A stretch of 64,000 bases of DNA from Pempheris klunzingeri (Eukaryota > Chordata > Actinopteri > Acropomatiformes > Pempheridae). The notes below the pieces were generated by a model that was given only the letters and a program-made list of their open reading frames with translations, did not search any database and was not told the DNA's origin. The stretch is taken from the NCBI RefSeq assembly GCF_042242105.1, contig NC_092027.1:3671506-3735505 (forward strand), given 5' to 3'. This document shows positions 34,101 through 45,722 of the stretch, piece by piece. The translations under genes and the position numbers were made by a program. The first letter of the stretch is position 1. The number at the start of each line of letters is the position of its first letter.

Positions 34101-37100
34101 TTTTGAGAGCTAGTCATTAATAGTTGGGTCAGTGAGCTAAATATTATACTTTTGGGTAATCCTCCTCTTCCTCCATAGGTCAGTGTGAATCACATTGAAT
34201 ATCAGCAGCTAAATACTTAAAGTACAAATGAATTTCAAACATTCACACCAGATAAAGTAATGCCAGTAAATTGGCACTCATTATTTAGTAATTAACTACA
34301 AGCCTGAAAACTGCAGGAAGCGATTTTCACACATTTTGACATTCTAAAATGTCACATTTTACATTTTTAATGAAGTACAAGCACAAGTTACAGTCCCGAG
34401 CCAGGCAGCACGGGGTTCTGTCGCAACAAGATTTTGGCATTAGGTATTTTTGCACCAGCCTCTGAATTTGTGTCCTTGTGATTTCTTGACAAATGTAAAC
34501 CTTTGTTGAGAATTTTGGGTTACAAATCACTATTTTTAGACCACTGAATGTTCCTAGAGCACACTGTGTTTTCACACAAAGACTCAGTTTATCATCCACC
34601 ATGTAAAACATAACATGCTAATAGCAGAGTTTGAGTTATTAATCCGTTTTTAGAGTTTTTTTTAATGGCTAATTAACTGCAGTAAAGCCCTTTTAGGCAC
34701 CATCATTACCGGGTTTCTCATTATTAAAAATGTCGATCTTGACTAAAACTTCTTAATTAAGAACTGATTGGGTGAGCCCTTAGAGGTTTTGTTGAGCCTG
34801 TAGACCCCAAAATAGAACAAAATAATAATCATTGATTGTTTTCCAATTCCCTCTTCAACTTCCTCGCTCTGCTTCTGTTCACCTGCTCAATACTGTCTGA
34901 TTAACTGACTCATAGGATGATTTAGAGGAGTTGACAGTTCAGTCTCCTGTCACCACAACCCCCCCAGTAAGGGATTTGTTAACCATATTAATTTATGGAC
35001 CAATTAAAAACCCATTTCAAACAGATGACTCATCTAGAAAACACGTAGGCATCAGACTGATCGCTCTGCCGTGGGATAGTTGTCCTATACCAGGACCAAA
35101 CTGGTGTAGGAAAAGTGTCCTAGAAGAATTAAAATAAAAATCAGCAATGATGTAATTCTGCTTTATTTCTGCTATCATATGGTTACTTTACAACAGAACT
35201 GCCTTTTTAAATTATTTTCCCAAAATAATCGGCTGTCTAAATTATTGGCTCATTTAAAAGAAGTGCCAGTGAACCCACTGAATGATCCTTCAGGCTGATT
35301 GAATTTATGGACTAATTAAACCCCCCCAGCAGACGCATGGCTCACTCACTGTAAACAACACAGGAGCCGCCGCAGAGACTGATTGCTTTGCTCAGACTAT
35401 TAGATGATATTTAGACAATATGTCATATGACAGGCTTGGAGCTCCATTTGAGTTCAGAGTTGTTTTGAAAAAGGGCATTACAAATGTTTCATAATCTACA
35501 TTTCAAAACCTGCCTGCAGTTCAAATCGTGTGAAACCTGCAGAGCTGCAACATATCAACTCATTTTTTAACAATTCTTAAAAACTTTATACTTCTACCAC
35601 TTCATACTATACGGATCAGCTTTCTTTAGGGTTTTAATAAACTAGATGTCACATTAATGTCACGTATGTTTTTCATCCTACGCTCTAAATATTCACATTT
35701 TAGGACAGCAGTCACATTAGACGACTCTTGTGATAATTCTTTATCTGAAAGGTGCCATTTTGAGTTTGTGTAACGTCTTGAGGGGTTTAACATTCAGTAC
35801 TTCACTGCTGCAGCACAGAGACAACAGCGAGTGGGATGTGTTGGATAAGTGTCCATTTTCTTCCATCCAGCTGTAACTTCATTCAGGGTTGTGTGGTTAT
35901 GTTTGTTTTTATGTTTAATCCTTAAGGATCTTACAAATGTGGTATCTGCAATGATGAATGTTTGTCCCGTTTCTGATGTTTTTATGACGTGCATGTTGGT
36001 TTAATTTCACAAGTGTTGAGTGAAGCTAAAATGCGGCCGTGGGAAGGAGGCCTTTATGCTCACAGCTGGATGTCTCTGATTGGTGGCCCAGCTAACGCTG
36101 TTGCCTGTGCGTTGCGTTTCTCCCTTTTACTTTAAGGAGCCTCAAACGGAGCCTCTTCTTGGTGAGAGAATTGTGTTCTGGCCTCTTTTTTTCCCGCTGC
36201 TCCTTCTTCATATTGGTGTCTAGAGAAATGTAGCACTGTTTTGGCAAATGAGCTCCTCAGTCAACTTGCTGTTGTGTCGCAAGATCATTGGTGACAGTTT
36301 CTTAGACGTGTGTTCAGTGTTTTGTAAATTGTGGTGCTTTAGAGTCCATTAAAATAACTCATTAATGAAATCAGCAGCACCAGCACACTAAATAGATCCT
36401 GGGCACCGAGGAGAAACTGCTATCAATCTTAATGAACAAGCAGAAGCTGATCGAAGACCTAATTTGACAAAAAGCCAATGAATTACCTGAAGTGGATATG
36501 GCACCACAACCTGGGACAAGCTGCCTCTGTGATCCTCACAGACTTTTCAATATTCAAATGACTGAGCTGCGCACAAGTTAGCCTATCTGTTTTTTATGTA
36601 GCCTATATATTAGTATAACAGGAGCTTATGAAATCAGTCTTAAAATGTATGGTATACTTTGGAAATTAGGGTTAGGGAGGTAATGGGCTAACACATGTAT
36701 GGTGTAGTAAGAAGAAAGAGAGAACTTTCACATTTTGGGAAATCCTCTTTGCTTTTTGTAATGAGGGTCAGATGTAAAGATGAATATGAATTTAAGCTTA
36801 GGAAAGGAGCACCTGAGGCAAACTGTGCTGGTTTGACCAGGTCGGTCAGGAGTGCGATCTGTCTTCCAGGATTTTAGATACAGTTTTGAACTAGGTTGGG
36901 GTGCACACTGCAAAAAATGTCCATTTTAACAAGTAATTTAATCCAATATTTACTCTTAAAATCTCATGTTTCTTAACACAAGTGAAAATCTCATCTGAGG
37001 GAGAGAGTTCTTTCTACTTGGCTCCATTCCTGTTTGTGAAACAAGGCCTGGTCTTTTCACTTGCTTTAAGAAAATGAGCTTTTAAAGTTAAGTATAGAGA

Positions 37101-40100
37101 CTAAATGACCTGTTGAGATGGTTTACTGTATATCTCCTTAATAGTGGTGTGTGTAACTGCAGCTGAGCAATGAAATGAGAGAAAGTTACACTGACGTCAT
37201 GTGTGACTTTTTCTTTGCAACATCTGCACCACGCATTCCTCTGCTTTGTCTTTCACACTTCCCTCCGTCTTTCTCTCCTTCTTTGTTTTTTCTCTCTGCT
37301 GATGAACAGCTCAGACACAGCGCTGCAGTTACTCATAAACAAACGACTTATGATAACTGCGGACGTGTAGCTCCACTGCTGTATTTAACTTACAGTATGT
37401 GGTGATTTAGCAAGCTAAATGCACACACATGCACATATTTCTTACCTCTGTGTTGTTTTATTGTGTGGGGTGAATTACAAGGTAAATATCCCATGTGTAT
37501 GTGTGGGTGTCTGTGCTGGTGTACGTGCTAAGGGCAGTAGTGATTAACCTTCCATGATAATGTAGATTTATTCTTTTATGTCACCTTGTAATCAACTACT
37601 TGCCCAGAAAGTGTGTTAGTGTGCTGTCAGTGTTTTGTGTGTGTGTGTGTGTGTGTGTCAGTGTTTGTTTACACTGGATGTCGTATTAGATGTTACGTGT
37701 TCATATTCTGTTTTCAAGTGATGTAAAGCAACAGATAAACATGTGACATCTTCTCCATGGCGTGCTGTTTTTACATTTATTCCCAAATTTCACAAGTCAC
37801 CAAAGACACCATTACCTACATTTTAGTGACTAATCATGATTTATTGGTTGCTCCTTTTACATTAGTGGCATCTTTTTGATGAGCAGTGGTCATGAATTGG
37901 GCTCTAATGTTTTACTTTTCTGGCTTTCCCTGCAACGATTTGATAATGACCGCAGTCACCAGTTTGTGTTATGAGATCAACAAAGAGTCTGCAGCCACAT
38001 GAGAGTGTTGATATTTAGCAGGTACAGTCATGGATGTATTATAAGACCTGGACTCCAGCGCCTATTCGGTCCAATAAGAATTGCTCATACACCAGAAAAC
38101 TTTGTAGCTTCTGAGCTCCTTCCAGGGGTATGAATATGCTGAATATGTGCAGTAAAGTTCATCCCATCATGCCTCTGGCCCAGCCAGCCTGGTGAACGGC
38201 TCGTACCACAGTGGCGACATCATTCAGAAAGAAAAGAGAGTTTTCCAAGCTTTGTAAAAGATGCAGCCCCTGTGGTCTAAAAATATACAATACACAGAGT
38301 TGTAATCGATCATGTTTGTAGCCTGTCAGCAGTTTTACACACGTCTCTTTTACAGCGATGGTCTGTGCAGAAAATGCTTTTTGGCCGTTGAGGCATTTTT
38401 CAACTGGAAGCAAGACTGAGCAGCAGTCAGTTGTATCCAGGTGTTAACACATTCATGGGTCTTTACCATGTTCACCATATTAGTTCAGCTAACATCTGCT
38501 AATTAGCACAAAGCACAGCTGAGTCTGGCCATACTGACATTGGTTCTGCAGGTTTTTGGTGATAAACTAAAATAAAAACTAAAAAACCTGATGGAGTGAA
38601 ACAAAAAGTGAAGGAATCACCAAAGGTATTTATCCTGAAGGGAATGTCTATACCAAATGTAATAATTTAGTAGTGCTACACTTCCTGGTGGTGCTACAGG
38701 AAGCCAATGAATTTTATAGACCTGTGAAAACTTTGACCTGCTGGTGGCGCTAGAGGAAAGGTTTAGGAATCACTAAAGTCAGGAGGATTCATCCTGTGGT
38801 GCCCATAAAGGTCTGTGTAAAATTTAGTCCAGATTGTCATTAGCAGTCCTTCAGCCATGCTGCTTGCATAGCCAACAACAATATATATGAAACTGTATCG
38901 AAATGAAAGTAACATTGAGAAAAACTTAGTTAGTGCATCATAAAAAGACTTGAAATGAAACATGACGAGTAAAAGTTAGTAACTTATGTGTAACTTTTTC
39001 ATTTACTAGTGAACGAAGGGAGAAAAGCCACCAAAAAGAAGTACTCACATCAACTTTTGAAAGACTACTGACGACTACACAGTAAATGTTAAAACAGCAG
39101 GTCACGCTGCCCTCTGTGTACCTTCCACTCACTGTATGTGTCTGCGTGTGTGTATGTTTTTGTATATGCTTACACAAAACTATGTGTGTGTGCAAATGCT
39201 CATAATGTGGTCATGATAAGGTTTTCATGTGTGTCCGGGACCGTATGATGTGTGTGTGCGTATTGACAGTGGAGGTTGAGATGACAGCAGTTGCCCTTGA
39301 TGTCGGCCACTCCGACATGTTATGGATTTCCACATAGATCCTGAGATACACAGACAACAGTTGCGAGAGGGTGTCAGCGACCTTTCGGGACGTAACCCCA
39401 GGGGCCGACATGAAACTCACATCAATCACACCTCTCCGTCAGACTCTTTCTGTCTCCCCTGAGCCGCTCTCTCGGCCCCCACGCCTCTCCACCTTTCTGT
39501 TTTTCCATCCTACTTGTTTTCTTCCATCCATCACTTTCCATTTACCTCTCCATTGCTCTTTTTCTGAATCATCTGTCTTCCTCTCTTTGTTTCTTGCTTT
39601 TTTTCCTCTCGCTCTTTCATTTCAAATCTTTTGTGTCCATCTTATCTTATTACTAGTGGTTAAAGGTCAAAGATCAAAGTCATTGTAACCTCATAAAAAA
39701 CATTTATGGCCATAACCCAAGCTAATTATGACAAAATGTCTAACAGGATGAAATAATGACGTGGGTATGTTTTATATCCAAAAGGTCAAAGGTCTCGTCA
39801 TTATTCAGGAACAGAAGGGGAGATTGTGACCATGTTTCACATTTGCCCGAATACTGAATCTATGACACTAATCTGTGGTCTGGAGGTGTAATTTGTAGGA
39901 AACAGAGGACAAAACTGTATGTTCCTGCAGTTGGTTATCCATTTTACACATCATAAAACACAGACTGTTCCTACTAGTTCACATAATGTTTCATGTCCAC
40001 CTTACAAATAGCTGTTTATAATTTGGAGACCATCTTACAGCTCAACTTATAGAGCTGCATTTGTGCATTCTCTTTCATTTTCAGGTTAATTTTGTTAGTT

Positions 40101-40892
40101 TACTGAAGATGGGCGGTGTGGTGGTGCAGTGGTTAGCACTATGGCCTCACAGTGAGATGTCGTGTCACAGGAAACTGACAGCAAAGGTGTTTCCCTGTGA
40201 GAGTTTGCATGTGACTGGCGACCTGCCCGGTCTGCATCCCACCTCTCACCCAGTGTCAGCTGGTATAGCAGGCGTAGCTAATGGATGGACGTCATAGACG
40301 TGTTAACATTTAGCACCAGACTGAAAGATCTACTAATGACGCACAAGACTTGGAGTCTACAGTGTGTTTTTATCTCTTGGCTAAGCTGTCAAAAGGCCAG
40401 TGTCTCCTAAACGTATTAAGTATTAAACAGCTTTCATCCTGTCTCCCTCCCAGCCTCTGCACTTTATCTCTCACCCGCATTCTCTCAAGGCTGTCTCTAT
40501 TCTCTCCCAAACCGAGAGCATCTTGACTCCATCTATCTTTCACCTCTTCCCTCATGCTGTCTTTGTTGCGGTGTTACAGTGGAACCGACATTTTTTAAAT
40601 ATTTCAGCCCCGTTGGCTCTGTTTCCTCTCAACCTCCAACCCCACCATGAAGACAAATAAAACAGCTCGTCTCTCAGTCATGTCACACAAGCTTCCTCCT
40701 CAATAACTTATATGTGTATTTAAGAGCTTTCTGTGCAGTTATATTTACCGTGTGTGTGTGTGTGTGTGTGTGTGTGTTTATGTCCTCTCTACCACTGTCT
40801 TTGTATTTTTAATGACTAGTTTGCAAGAGCTCAGCTGCTGGGACATTATAATGTTGTGGCCACTTTTTGACTTGTCTCCTGTGTGTGTGTGT

Positions 40893-40931
<39 letters not shown>

Positions 40932-43190
40932 GCTCTGCAGGTGGTCCATGAAGCTTACACCAGGTTTGCTGAGGAATCTCTGATAACGTCCACGTGTGAT
41001 AAGACCTCGGAGAGCACAGAGGTCACAATCAAGGTCGGTGATGGAAACATGAAGCGGTTTTGTGACCACAATGATACTGACATCAAAATATACTAAAAAG
41101 TGTCAAAGATTCAAAGATATAGTTAATTGGAGCTCCTTGGTACCCACATGGTTACGCTGATTCAGTTCCAGCCAGTGGCCTTTTTACTATAATATATACA
41201 TATATAATATATTTAATATACTTGTCTTTACTCAGACATAGACCAGTCCACAACTTGAGTCCCCAATTTAAACTCTAACTGTTCACTGTATAACATTGTT
41301 TGGCTTTGGAAGGGAGATTTAGACTATAGTGTCTCTGCAGCGGGGTTTGTGGGTTGTGTGACTGAATCATTACAGCAATAACTCCTGAGAGTCTTGATCT
41401 TGATTATAAGAACGAGCTGCTGCTGAGTAATGTCTAATGTCTAAAACTTGATTACAAAACACCTTTGTACTGTAAGAGAGGTTTTCCATCAAAGTGGCAT
41501 ATTGATAAAAAAAAATAGATCTAAAAACGGAGATCATTAACCATCCCTGTGTTTGAGATTGCTTGGCAGGAACCACCAGCTACGTAGTGCCACCACAATG
41601 CTGAGTGTAATTAAAATGCAATCAACCCTGCACACCACACTCAGTAGTGGAACAGATTAAAGTTTATAGGAAGGGCCTTTTGTGAAAGTGAAATAAAAAG
41701 GAGTGAAGTGGTCAAGGTTCAGCGAGTTCTTTGACTAGAACTTCTGCAGGCTTCATGTGTGGAAGATCAGAATGAAACTACAGCGGCTTTCCGTGAATAG
41801 TTGATTAAAACATTAATCAGTGTCTAAGCATCGAGGCTATAAATGGTTGGAATTACAAGAAATCACAGGTCTATGTTGCATATAATGATTGTTTTAGCGG
41901 GTTTTAAATGACTACATTTCATTGTGAAGCAAGTACCAGCTACAAGTTGAATTGCAGCCTTCAAAATGCTGTTGAACAACAGTTATATACCAAGTCAAAT
42001 AAAATGTAGCCAGTTTCAACCTCTTTGTCTTGATGTCTATTGACCTGTAAAGCACCAAAACGGCACAGACTACAGACTACAGACTAGCTATTAATCTCAG
42101 AAACAATCACTGCAACAACTGTTAGGCTTCAGCAGGGGAGCTACATGCTGCTGTGAGATATGACCTTATTAGGTTATGTCCCCTTGTTTTATTCATTCTG
42201 TCTACATGATGGAATGTGGTGAACTTATGGCAGCTGTAGCCTCTCATCCATAACCTAAATTTAAAGTCCGTTCCTGCAGATTATTGACTGTTTAACAAGG
42301 AAAAGAAGTAGTGGTGGCTGCGTGGTAATGGAAGGTAAATCCATAGATATGGTCTTAGAAACATTTACATGAATTATTCACGTTGCTTTTTCACTGACCT
42401 CAATTTTTACCACTTCCCTTTCCTTCCCTTCCTCCCTTCTCCATCTCTTCCGCTCTGCTGGGGGAGGTTGTGTTGTACTTGTCTCGCCCCATCCCTCCGT
42501 CTCTCTTTTTCCCTCCCTCTCTTTTTTTCATGTGCCTCCCTTTACATTTCGCCTCCTCCTGTCTCCTTTTTGTATTTTCCCTGGATCCTTGTTTCTGCTT
42601 TGCTTTTTACGTAATCATTGCCTATTTCATACCTCCTCTCCTTTCTCCTTCTTCTTTTCCTTCTCCTTTGCCTTTCATCTCCTCTGACCTTCACCCGTTC
42701 TCTCATCCTCTCCCCTTTTATCTCTCCTCTCCTTCCTCCTCCTTTTTCTCTGCAGGGCCTCGAGGTGTCCAAACCAGGCCGCTACCAGGCTCTGACCTCA
42801 GACAATTTTTTGGAGATGAGCGACTCCGGGGTGGAGTTCACCACCTCTGGCCTCCCACTGGACAGTGACACTGATGCTGCGATGACCTACGCCTCCCACA
42901 AGCCCCTCCTGAATGCCGTCTCCCCTACAGCTGTGGTCGAGGCTGTTCACTCTGACAGCCTAGAGGCCACCGACCTCGGCGCCAGCCGGACCCCTGACTC
43001 CGCCATGAGTGCCAGCCCTGCCTCTAATCCTCGCTCACTTGTAGCTGCCACCCCTGAAGGCAGCTTGCGCAGTGCTGCATCACCGGGAACAGCCTCCCGT
43101 GGCACCGCTGGTTCGGATTCAGCCAAGACAGAAGGAGGGGCTGATAGCGGAGAAGCTGGGCAGAAGGAGGAATCAGCTCCGAGCACCTGA
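30071..43190 (+). CDS. Unrecognised type I membrane protein with three Ig-like repeats
   Basis: Ten coding exons: 30071-30116, 30525-30545, 30697-30969, 31387-31474, 31771-31997, 32919-33206, 33539-33717, 34916-34966, 40941-41033, 42756-43190; 1701 nt, 566 aa, all joins in frame. A signal peptide (MKVISAAVLSALFC...VSA, residues 1-20) leads into three related modules at about 23-113, 114-218 and 219-314. Each opens with (F/Y)GE(D/N) and closes with DEG plus Ile/Ser/Leu and an aromatic residue, the place where V-type Ig domains have D.G.Y.C. The cysteine is absent, so the usual core disulfide cannot form. The only two ectodomain cysteines (115, 214) bracket module 2. Four N-glycosylation sequons lie in modules 1 and 2. 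One transmembrane helix (about 321-345) is followed by a basic stop (KIHKRNEKSKK). The tail of about 220 residues holds YQAL and YTRF, YxxPhi-type motifs, and a Ser/Ala/Thr-rich low-complexity end. Most ectodomain introns are phase 1, as in Ig-superfamily genes. The role is unknown; a surface receptor or adhesion protein is inferred. The exon at 34916 is the least certain. Confidence 0.85.
31004..31101. repeat. (GA)n microsatellite in Ig-like gene intron 3
   Basis: GA array with interspersed CA steps (GAGAGACAGAGA), beginning about 35 bp after the 5' splice site of the exon ending at 30969. Confidence 0.95.
34916..34966 (+). other. Small cytoplasmic-tail exon of the Ig-like gene
   Basis: 51 nt between ACTCATAG and GTAAGG, phase 0 on both sides. 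It encodes DDLEELTVQSPVTTTPP and can be included or skipped without changing frame. Confidence 0.55.
36137..36161 (+). other. Candidate 25-nt micro-exon in the Ig-like gene
   Basis: A strong pyrimidine tract ending TTTAAG precedes 25 nt encoding EPQTEPLL, and GTGAGA follows. Its length is not a multiple of three, and joining it to the exon at 40941 brings a stop after GGP. It is either a decoy or an alternative exon giving a short tail. Confidence 0.3.
37636..37658. repeat. (GT)n microsatellite
   Basis: Uninterrupted GT dinucleotide array in the long intron of the Ig-like gene. Confidence 0.9.
38615..38860. mobile_element. Fragment of a dispersed teleost repeat
   Basis: Phrases such as GACCTGCTGGTGGCGCTAGAGG, AATCACTAAAGTCAGGAGG and ATTCATCCTGTGG match a repeat often seen in fish introns. 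Two partial copies follow each other: CTGGTGGTGCTACAGG near 38682 and CTGGTGGCGCTAGAGG near 38741. Identification is from memory; ends were not determined. Confidence 0.5.
40111..40290 (+). mobile_element. Internally deleted copy of an abundant fish repeat
   Basis: Begins GGGCGGTGTGGTGGTGCAGT and GGTTAGCACTATGGCCTCAC and later has ACTGGCGACCTG, CCCACCTCTCACCC, GTCAGCTGG and CTAATGGATGG, in the order of a very common percomorph repeat whose ends read this way. The middle of the full-length repeat is missing. I recognise it by memory and give no family name. Confidence 0.6.
40750..40777. repeat. (TG)n microsatellite
   Basis: Uninterrupted TG array about 165 bp before the exon starting at 40941. 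Confidence 0.9.
40881..40928. repeat. (GT)n microsatellite next to a splice acceptor
   Basis: GT array with one interruption ending 12 bp before the exon at 40941. The acceptor therefore sits behind a GT repeat instead of a normal pyrimidine tract, which may weaken recognition of that exon. Confidence 0.9.
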
Positions 43191-43370
43191 GATGGTGTTT
43201 TTTTTTTTTTAGCTCCTTATACAGTAATGACATCCACAACCATCTGGCTCTGTGTTTACGGGAACCCTATTATATCCAAACACCACCAAGTCCTTGATCA
43301 CCGCATTTGAAACATCACAGACAAAACATTAATGCTTGGATCCAGATGTCAGTTTAGCCTAGAAGACAAT

Positions 43371-43376
43371 AATAAA
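43371..43376 (+). terminator. Candidate polyadenylation signal of the Ig-like gene
   Basis: AATAAA 180 bp after the TGA stop at 43188-43190, in an A-rich context. Confidence 0.5.
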
Positions 43377-45691
43377 ATGGCAGTTGCACAAAAATGCACA
43401 ATACAAAATTAAATGCACCAAATGAGATGCAAAAGAGCAACCCCACGCTCTGTCAAAAGAACACGGCAATTCTGTGCATATGGAAAATGCATGAATTTAA
43501 ATTAAACATTAAAGTAGATATCATAGTTCAGATCTACAAGAAAATGCTGACGTTAGAGTAGACTGACTGCATGCAAGCTTCAGCGGGCCAAAGAGGCACA
43601 GACTCAAAATACTGATGATGTGAAAAGGGTAAAACACTCAGCACTTTCAGCGGAACACTTAAATGGGATCAAATGAATTTATCTCCTGTCAAAAACGTTG
43701 TCAAAAAAATAAATTACAGGAGTTTGACAGTTTGACAGGTAGAATCAGTACACTACTGCAACTAACAATAACAGCAAAGAGCGTCTCCTGTGCTGAGGTG
43801 GATCTCAATGTGTTGCCTCTGACAGCACTTTTGTCTGCTCTCACAGAATCAGACAAACACTGCAATGATTGCATTTCATCCCACCCCCACAGACTCTATT
43901 ATTAACAGTACAAGTATGGCAGAAAGCACCTCCGTCTCATACAGAAGTGCTTGTCTCAGCACTCATTCACTACTAACCATGAGAAAATCTTCCTCCGCCT
44001 ATTCTTTCTGAAAGACCTGCACACTTTACCCTGTAAATTGAATACGGCCGCCTCTGTGCGCCGGAGGTTGTTTTACTTTCTCATATATCTTGGTTGTCAA
44101 ACCTGCCACATTTGAAGGCATCCTTTAAAGAAACGTCCACCCCACCTCACTCACACTAATGATGAATGCCAGAGAAACCCTCCCCCCCCCACAAGAACGA
44201 CGGCTAACTGTAGAAACTATCCTCCATTTATTTCTTCCCCCAGTGGAGTTGTCACAATCCCTGTCAGAACAAAATAAAATTCAGAGACACATCTGGGACT
44301 TTTGGAACAGCTCCCGAGTACGTAATTGGATTCTTGGTCTCTTCACAGAAGGAATGATTCACGGACACCACAGCGTGAGGAGCGGTGATAAAAGAGACGA
44401 CAAAGATGGAACAGGGTACTATCCGGGGAGGAGATAAATGACTTGCATGATTTAAAGCCCTCTATTTTCATCTCAGCCCCCATCCATCGGCATCGGACAG
44501 AGCCCTGATTATTGTAGAATAGTTGTTTGCCAAAATGAAGTGACTGGAAAGACAGAGTTGGATCAATCTGTGATAACGATGCAGCCTACAGCCCCAATGG
44601 AATGACAGTGAATAACCATGAGTATGTGTGTGAGCATGTGTGTGTGTGTTTGTGTGTGTGTGTGAAAAGGGGGGTTCAGGCAAAGCAACCAACAATACAA
44701 GGCATCCAGTGCACTGAATGGAGACATGATTCCCTTCAGTCCATGAGCAAAAGGAAATGGAAAAGAGGACATTTTCCGAATATGAAGTTCCTGAACAGAG
44801 TGCTGCAGGGATGACGTATTCTTGGCGACAGAAAGCCAGGGGGATTTTTCCACACAAGTTTGGATTATTGCAGAAAATAAGCTCCGTGCCAGCAAGAGTT
44901 AAGAGTTTTGAAGCATAAATGCAATCGGCAGGATTAACAAGGTAACAGCTGTGAATGAACTACGCCATGTTTTAAAATACTCTAGATTGATGAATCTACA
45001 AGTTGAAAAGTTTGAGTTGTAATGATTTGCAAGAGCGCGAGTATGAACACAACTAGAGGCTGTAAAGGCAAACTAGTGAGTAGATGAGTGTTGTCTCATT
45101 TAGCCACTCGTTAGCCTTTTTCAAGACACGTGAAAACAAAATGCAGGAGTGGGGTGTTCACTTATGCATTTGATGTCTTAGAACCAAACGTGAAAATCCC
45201 TTAAGTTTGCGTCGACCTCTGACCTCGGAAAAATCCATTCAAAAAACCTGAAAGGAGGGAAGTGGAAGTGAGAAAATGCAAACTCTTCAGCACTCTGTTG
45301 ATGGTTGAAGTTATATCGATAACTGAAAAAACAGTGAGTCCAGATGCACCACACAATCCATCAACATTAATGACACTATAGACAGCACTGCTAATATTAT
45401 TGCAAAGGTGTCAAAGTAAGGAAGGTCAAACATTTACAGTTTAAATGTTGTCAGCTCCTCAGAACAGGTTACGGCTCTTACTCAGAACAGGTAGTTCATG
45501 CTGCAGATTTGGTCCCGTAAAGAGCTCTAAAGATGATTTAGTTTTAAAAAAAAAAGAGCTAAGGCATCATATGATCTGGTACAAGTGTTGTCAGGTAGCT
45601 TCTAAATGACATCCTTGGATTAAATCTGTAGGCCTGCTTTTTTTGTTTAAGTTATGTTTCATTTAAAAGATGGACAACAAAAGTCACAAGT

Positions 45692-45695
<4 letters not shown>

Positions 45696-45722
<27 letters not shown>
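45696..45722. repeat. (GA)n microsatellite
   Basis: Uninterrupted GA array, directly visible. Confidence 0.92.

Noticed and set aside
42369..42755. Pro/Ser/Phe-rich frames before the last exon of the Ig-like gene
   Set aside because: They translate the long pyrimidine tract of intron 9. Coding starts at the TGCAG acceptor, 42756.
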